Below the pieces are notes generated by a model that was given only the letters and a program-made list of their open reading frames with translations, was not told the origin of the DNA and made no database searches. The translations under genes were made by a program, and so were the position numbers. Shown piece by piece: positions 23,928-26,959 of a stretch of 26,959 nucleotides of DNA. The DNA is from an uncultured Clostridia bacterium (GTDB taxonomy: Bacteria; Bacillota; Clostridia; UBA1381): contig CAKSGG010000033.1 in assembly GCA_934454215.1 (NCBI GenBank), positions 1 to 26,959 of the forward strand, given 5' to 3'. Position 1 is the first letter of the stretch, and the number at the start of each line of letters is the position of its first letter.

Positions 23928-25607
23928 ATGAAAACTCTTTTAAAAAACGGCACAGTCGTGAATGTATTTACGGGCAAATGCGAAAAGAAAAATATACTTA
24001 TTAGTGATGATACCATAATAGGCGTAGGTGCTTACACCGACAATGAAGCAGATATTGTTGAGGATATATCGGGGAAATTTGTCTGCCCCGGATTTATAGA
24101 CGCTCACATGCACATAGAAAGCACAATGCTTACTCCGTCTGAGCTGGCAAAAATATGTATTCCGCACGGAACGACGGCTATTATTGCCGACCCTCACGAA
24201 ATTGCAAATGTCTGCGGTACAAACGGCATTGATTATATGCTTGAAGCAAGCGAAGGACTTCCTCTTTCCGTTTACATAATGCTGCCATCATGCGTACCTG
24301 CAACAAAATTTGATGAATCGGGAGCGGTACTTACCGCAAAGGATTTACTTCCCTATTACTCTCATAAGCGTGTTTTGGGGCTTGCGGAGGTTATGGATTA
24401 TCCCGGAGTTATTTCGGGCGAAAGCAGTATTCTTGAGAAAATTAAGGACGCACGTATGCAAAATGCCCCTATAGACGGTCACGCTCCGTTACTCAGCGGG
24501 AAGGCTCTCGATAAATACATTTCTGCCGGAATACAAACCGACCACGAATGTTCATCATTTGGCGAAGCCGCCGAGCGCATAGAAAAAGGGCAGTGGGTTA
24601 TGATTCGTCAAGGTACGGCAGCGCAAAATCTTGAAGGCTTGATTGATCTGTTTGATGAGCCGTACTGCCGTCGCTGTGTGCTTGTAACCGATGACAGGCA
24701 CGCTCATGATTTAATTAAGGACGGTCAGATAGATAACATAATCCGAACTGCTTCAAAAATGGGCAAATCGGTTATAACGGGAATACAGATGGCTACCGTT
24801 CAGGCGGCTCAGTGCTTTGGCTTAAAGCATATCGGCGCAGTTGCTCCGTCATATTTTGCCGACCTGCTTATTTTAAATGATTTGGAAAGCATTGATATAA
24901 AAGACGTATATTGCAGAGGCAAAAAAATCGAAAGTAATAAAATTCAGACACCGCCCGTACATCAAAAATTGCTTGATTCAGTTCTGAACTCGGTAAATAT
25001 TGACCGTCTTTCGGCGCATGATTTTTATATTGAGCCAAAATCAGGCAAATGCCGCATTATAAAAACAATACCTCAACAGCTTATAACCGATGAGGAAATT
25101 ACAGATATTGACTGGAATATCAATAACGGAACAGATGTTAAACGGGATATTTTAAAAATTGCGGTAATTGAACGCCACAATCATACGGGGCATATGGGGC
25201 TTGGGTTTATATCGGGAATAGGCTTAAAGGAGGGCGCAATCTGCTCGTCCGTTTCCCATGATTCGCACAACATAATCGTTATCGGAACAAATGATAATGA
25301 TATGGCGGCGGCAGTAAATCATGTAATTGAGCTTGGCGGCGGCATATGCGCCGTAAGAAACGGAAATGTCACATCCGATATTCCTTTACCTATCGGAGGA
25401 CTTATGTCCAATGCCGACGCAAATGAGGTTGTGCGTCAAAACAAAGCCTTTGATGAAGAATTACAGGCTATGGGAATTCCACACGCTGCCGCTCCGCTTA
25501 TGACAATGTCGTTCGTAAGTCTTGCGGTAATTCCGAACATAAAGATAACAACCACAGGGCTTGTTGATGTAAATAATCAGAAAATAGTTCCGCTGTACAT
25601 AAACTAA
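23928..25607 (+). CDS. ade: Adenine deaminase
   Basis: Converts adenine to hypoxanthine and ammonia in purine salvage. Its 559 residues match bacterial Ade (amidohydrolase superfamily). Metal-binding His60 and His62 lie in GFIDAHMHIESTM. Family signatures follow: GTTAIIADPHEIANVCG, IMLPSCVPAT, DGHAPLLSGKAL, DHECSSFGEA and LVTDDRHAHDL. The C-terminal region, with RHNHTGHMGLGFISG, SVSHDSHNIIVIG and PLPIGGLMS, is also characteristic. CGGAG sits 7 bases before ATG. It is 27 bases after the glycosidase stop and ends the plus-strand run at a strong terminator. The short gap leaves no room for a purine riboswitch directly upstream. Confidence 0.96.
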   Translation: MKTLLKNGTVVNVFTGKCEKKNILISDDTIIGVGAYTDNEADIVEDISGKFVCPGFIDAHMHIESTMLTPSELAKICIPHGTTAIIADPHEIANVCGTNGIDYMLEASEGLPLSVYIMLPSCVPATKFDESGAVLTAKDLLPYYSHKRVLGLAEVMDYPGVISGESSILEKIKDARMQNAPIDGHAPLLSGKALDKYISAGIQTDHECSSFGEAAERIEKGQWVMIRQGTAAQNLEGLIDLFDEPYCRRCVLVTDDRHAHDLIKDGQIDNIIRTASKMGKSVITGIQMATVQAAQCFGLKHIGAVAPSYFADLLILNDLESIDIKDVYCRGKKIESNKIQTPPVHQKLLDSVLNSVNIDRLSAHDFYIEPKSGKCRIIKTIPQQLITDEEITDIDWNINNGTDVKRDILKIAVIERHNHTGHMGLGFISGIGLKEGAICSSVSHDSHNIIVIGTNDNDMAAAVNHVIELGGGICAVRNGNVTSDIPLPIGGLMSNADANEVVRQNKAFDEELQAMGIPHAAAPLMTMSFVSLAVIPNIKITTTGLVDVNNQKIVPLYIN

Positions 25608-25645
25608 CAAAAAACTCGCTGCGTTAGTACAGCGAGTTTTTTGTT
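25606..25645. terminator. Bidirectional intrinsic terminator between ade and the RNase J gene
   Basis: Perfect 16-bp inverted repeat (25606-25621 and 25630-25645) around an 8-base loop. The GC core CTCGCTG/CAGCGAG is flanked by A-runs on one side and T-runs on the other, so it works in both directions. It overlaps both stop codons (ade TAA 25605-25607; RNase J gene TAA 25644-25646), giving very compact convergent genes. Confidence 0.92.
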
Positions 25646-26959
25646 ATACCTCTTCAATTATCGGAAGAATCATAGGATTCCTCTTTGTCTGTTCATAAAT
25701 ATATCTTGCAACAGAGGACTTTAATGCGCTTTTAACAGCCGCCCATTCAAGGTGTCCCTTGCCGCTGATTACTGTTTTAACAGCATCTTCGGCAGTTCCT
25801 CTTATTCCTTCCATAAGATATTCGGCTTCTCTTACATATACAAAACCTCTTGATATAATATCAGGTCTTGATATCATTTCCTTCGTATCGGACGAAATAG
25901 TTACAACAACTATAATCAATCCGTCCTCAGCCAAATGCTTTCTGTCTCTTAATACTATATTTCCGACATCTCCGACTCCAAGTCCGTCAACCAAAATCTT
26001 TCCTGCCTGAACCTCTCCCGTTACAGCCGCACTGTTTTCGTCAAGCTCCAATACAGAGCCGTTTCCGAGAATAAAGCATCTTTCGGGCGGTATTCCGACC
26101 TTATTTGCAAGAGCCGCATGGAGTACCAAATGGCGATGCTCACCGTGAACGGGAATAAAATACTTTGGCTTTATCAAGCCCAAAATAAGCTTTAATTCCT
26201 CCTGGCACGCATGACCCGAAACGTGTACCTCTGCAAGAGATTTATATATAACCTCCGCTCCGATTTTAAACAGCTCGTTAATTACGTTTGCCACTGATTT
26301 TTCATTACCCGGTATCGGCGTAGCGCTTAGAATGATGAGATCGTTTTTTGTGATTTCCACCTTACGGTGATCGCTGAATGCCATACGGGTAAGTGCGCTC
26401 ATAGGCTCTCCCTGTGAGCCGGTAGTTATAATTACTATCTGATTTGGTCTGTACTTTTTAATATTGTCAAGATTTATCAGTACGCCCTCGGGGACCTTCA
26501 TATATCCCAACAAAATAGATATTTCAACAATATTTTCCATGCTTCTGCCCGACACAGCTACTTTTCTGCCGTTCTTTGCGGCAGCATCGATTATCTGCTG
26601 AACGCGATGTACGTTTGAAGCAAAGGTCGCCACAATAATTCTTTTTGTACAGTTCTGAAAAATCTGTTCAAACTTTTCTCCGACCGACCTTTCACTCATG
26701 GCATATCCCGGTCTTTCGACATTGGTACTGTCAGACATAAGCGCCAAAACGCCCTCCTTGCCCAACTCTCCCAGCCTTGCCAAATCTATCATATCTCCGA
26801 CAATAGGAGTTGTATCCACCTTAAAGTCACCCATGTGAATTACGTTTCCGACAGGCGTTTTTATAGCCAAAGCCGCACTGTCCGCTATAGAGTGGTTCGT
26901 TCTTATAAATTCAATTTTAAAATGCTCTCCTGCTTTTATTGTCTGTCCGTATCTCGCTC
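25644..26959 (-). CDS. rnj: Ribonuclease J (N-terminal part outside window)
   Basis: Metallo-beta-lactamase/beta-CASP ribonuclease with 5' exonuclease and endonuclease activity, central to mRNA turnover and rRNA processing in Firmicutes. The frame is open to the right edge, giving 437 residues in the window. The true start and the HxHxDH metal motif lie beyond it. Visible family features are FIRTNHSIADSAALAIKTPV, HMGDFKVD, LMSDSTNVERPGYAMSE, the beta-CASP stretch TGSQGEPMSAL, HVSGHACQEELKLILGLIKP and FIPVHGEHRHL. The C-terminus ends ILPIIEEV, and the C-terminal domain looks complete. Whether it is J1 or J2 cannot be decided from this fragment. Confidence 0.95.
   Translation of the reverse strand, partial: ARYGQTIKAGEHFKIEFIRTNHSIADSAALAIKTPVGNVIHMGDFKVDTTPIVGDMIDLARLGELGKEGVLALMSDSTNVERPGYAMSERSVGEKFEQIFQNCTKRIIVATFASNVHRVQQIIDAAAKNGRKVAVSGRSMENIVEISILLGYMKVPEGVLINLDNIKKYRPNQIVIITTGSQGEPMSALTRMAFSDHRKVEITKNDLIILSATPIPGNEKSVANVINELFKIGAEVIYKSLAEVHVSGHACQEELKLILGLIKPKYFIPVHGEHRHLVLHAALANKVGIPPERCFILGNGSVLELDENSAAVTGEVQAGKILVDGLGVGDVGNIVLRDRKHLAEDGLIIVVVTISSDTKEMISRPDIISRGFVYVREAEYLMEGIRGTAEDAVKTVISGKGHLEWAAVKSALKSSVARYIYEQTKRNPMILPIIEEV

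Noticed and set aside
26868..26870. Internal TTG as start of the RNase J gene
   Set aside because: The frame stays open upstream to the window edge with recognisable RNase J sequence (EFIRTNHSIADS), so the gene is truncated by the window, not shortened.

Overview
The window reads as chromosome of an AT-rich Gram-positive anaerobe, most likely a gut-type member of the Clostridia. This is inference from gene families: strong AGGAGG-type ribosome sites, RNase J, YesM/YesN-type two-component pairs, a CUT1 sugar importer without its own ATPase, an S-layer-homology (SLH) protein, a DUF21/CBS transporter and adenine deaminase. I see no phage, transposase, integrase or CRISPR array.

Left part (1-6506): a carbohydrate importer on the minus strand (permease, permease, solute-binding lipoprotein running off the left edge). 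It diverges from a response regulator/histidine kinase pair on the plus strand, which probably controls it. Next come a tRNA-Arg(CCG) gene with a near-consensus promoter and a two-way terminator (6674-6830).

Middle (6858-12022, all minus): a DUF21-CBS-CorC transporter preceded by a short leader ORF whose peptide resembles the enterobacterial Mg2+-sensing leader MgtL; a 3.2-copy 109-bp tandem repeat; a Na+/phosphate symporter with a PhoU tail; and a PutP-type Na+/solute symporter with a long structured 5' leader.

12347-16227 (minus): an SGNH esterase, a second YesM-type kinase and a second YesN-type regulator form an operon. Its promoter is preceded by two 9-bp direct repeats exactly 21 bp apart, the arrangement expected of an AraC-type activator. 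With the importer, this suggests a lifestyle based on acetylated plant polysaccharide, possibly pectin. That is an inference; the window contains no secreted polysaccharide lyase or hydrolase.

Right part (16428-25607, plus): endonuclease III, a secreted SLH protein with five repeated beta-type modules, then a tight run of AI-2E-family permease, HI0933-type flavoprotein, a four- or five-helix membrane protein of unknown function, a cytoplasmic GH5-like glycosidase and adenine deaminase. A perfect 16-bp two-way terminator separates this run from RNase J (minus), which runs off the right edge.

The most interesting signal is the MgtL-like leader peptide at 8231-8293 in front of a CorC/CNNM-type Mg2+ transporter gene, with a possible stem placing that gene's ribosome site in its loop. 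Next are the 109-bp tandem repeats, the AraC-type operator, and a short hairpin shared by two unrelated 5' leaders.
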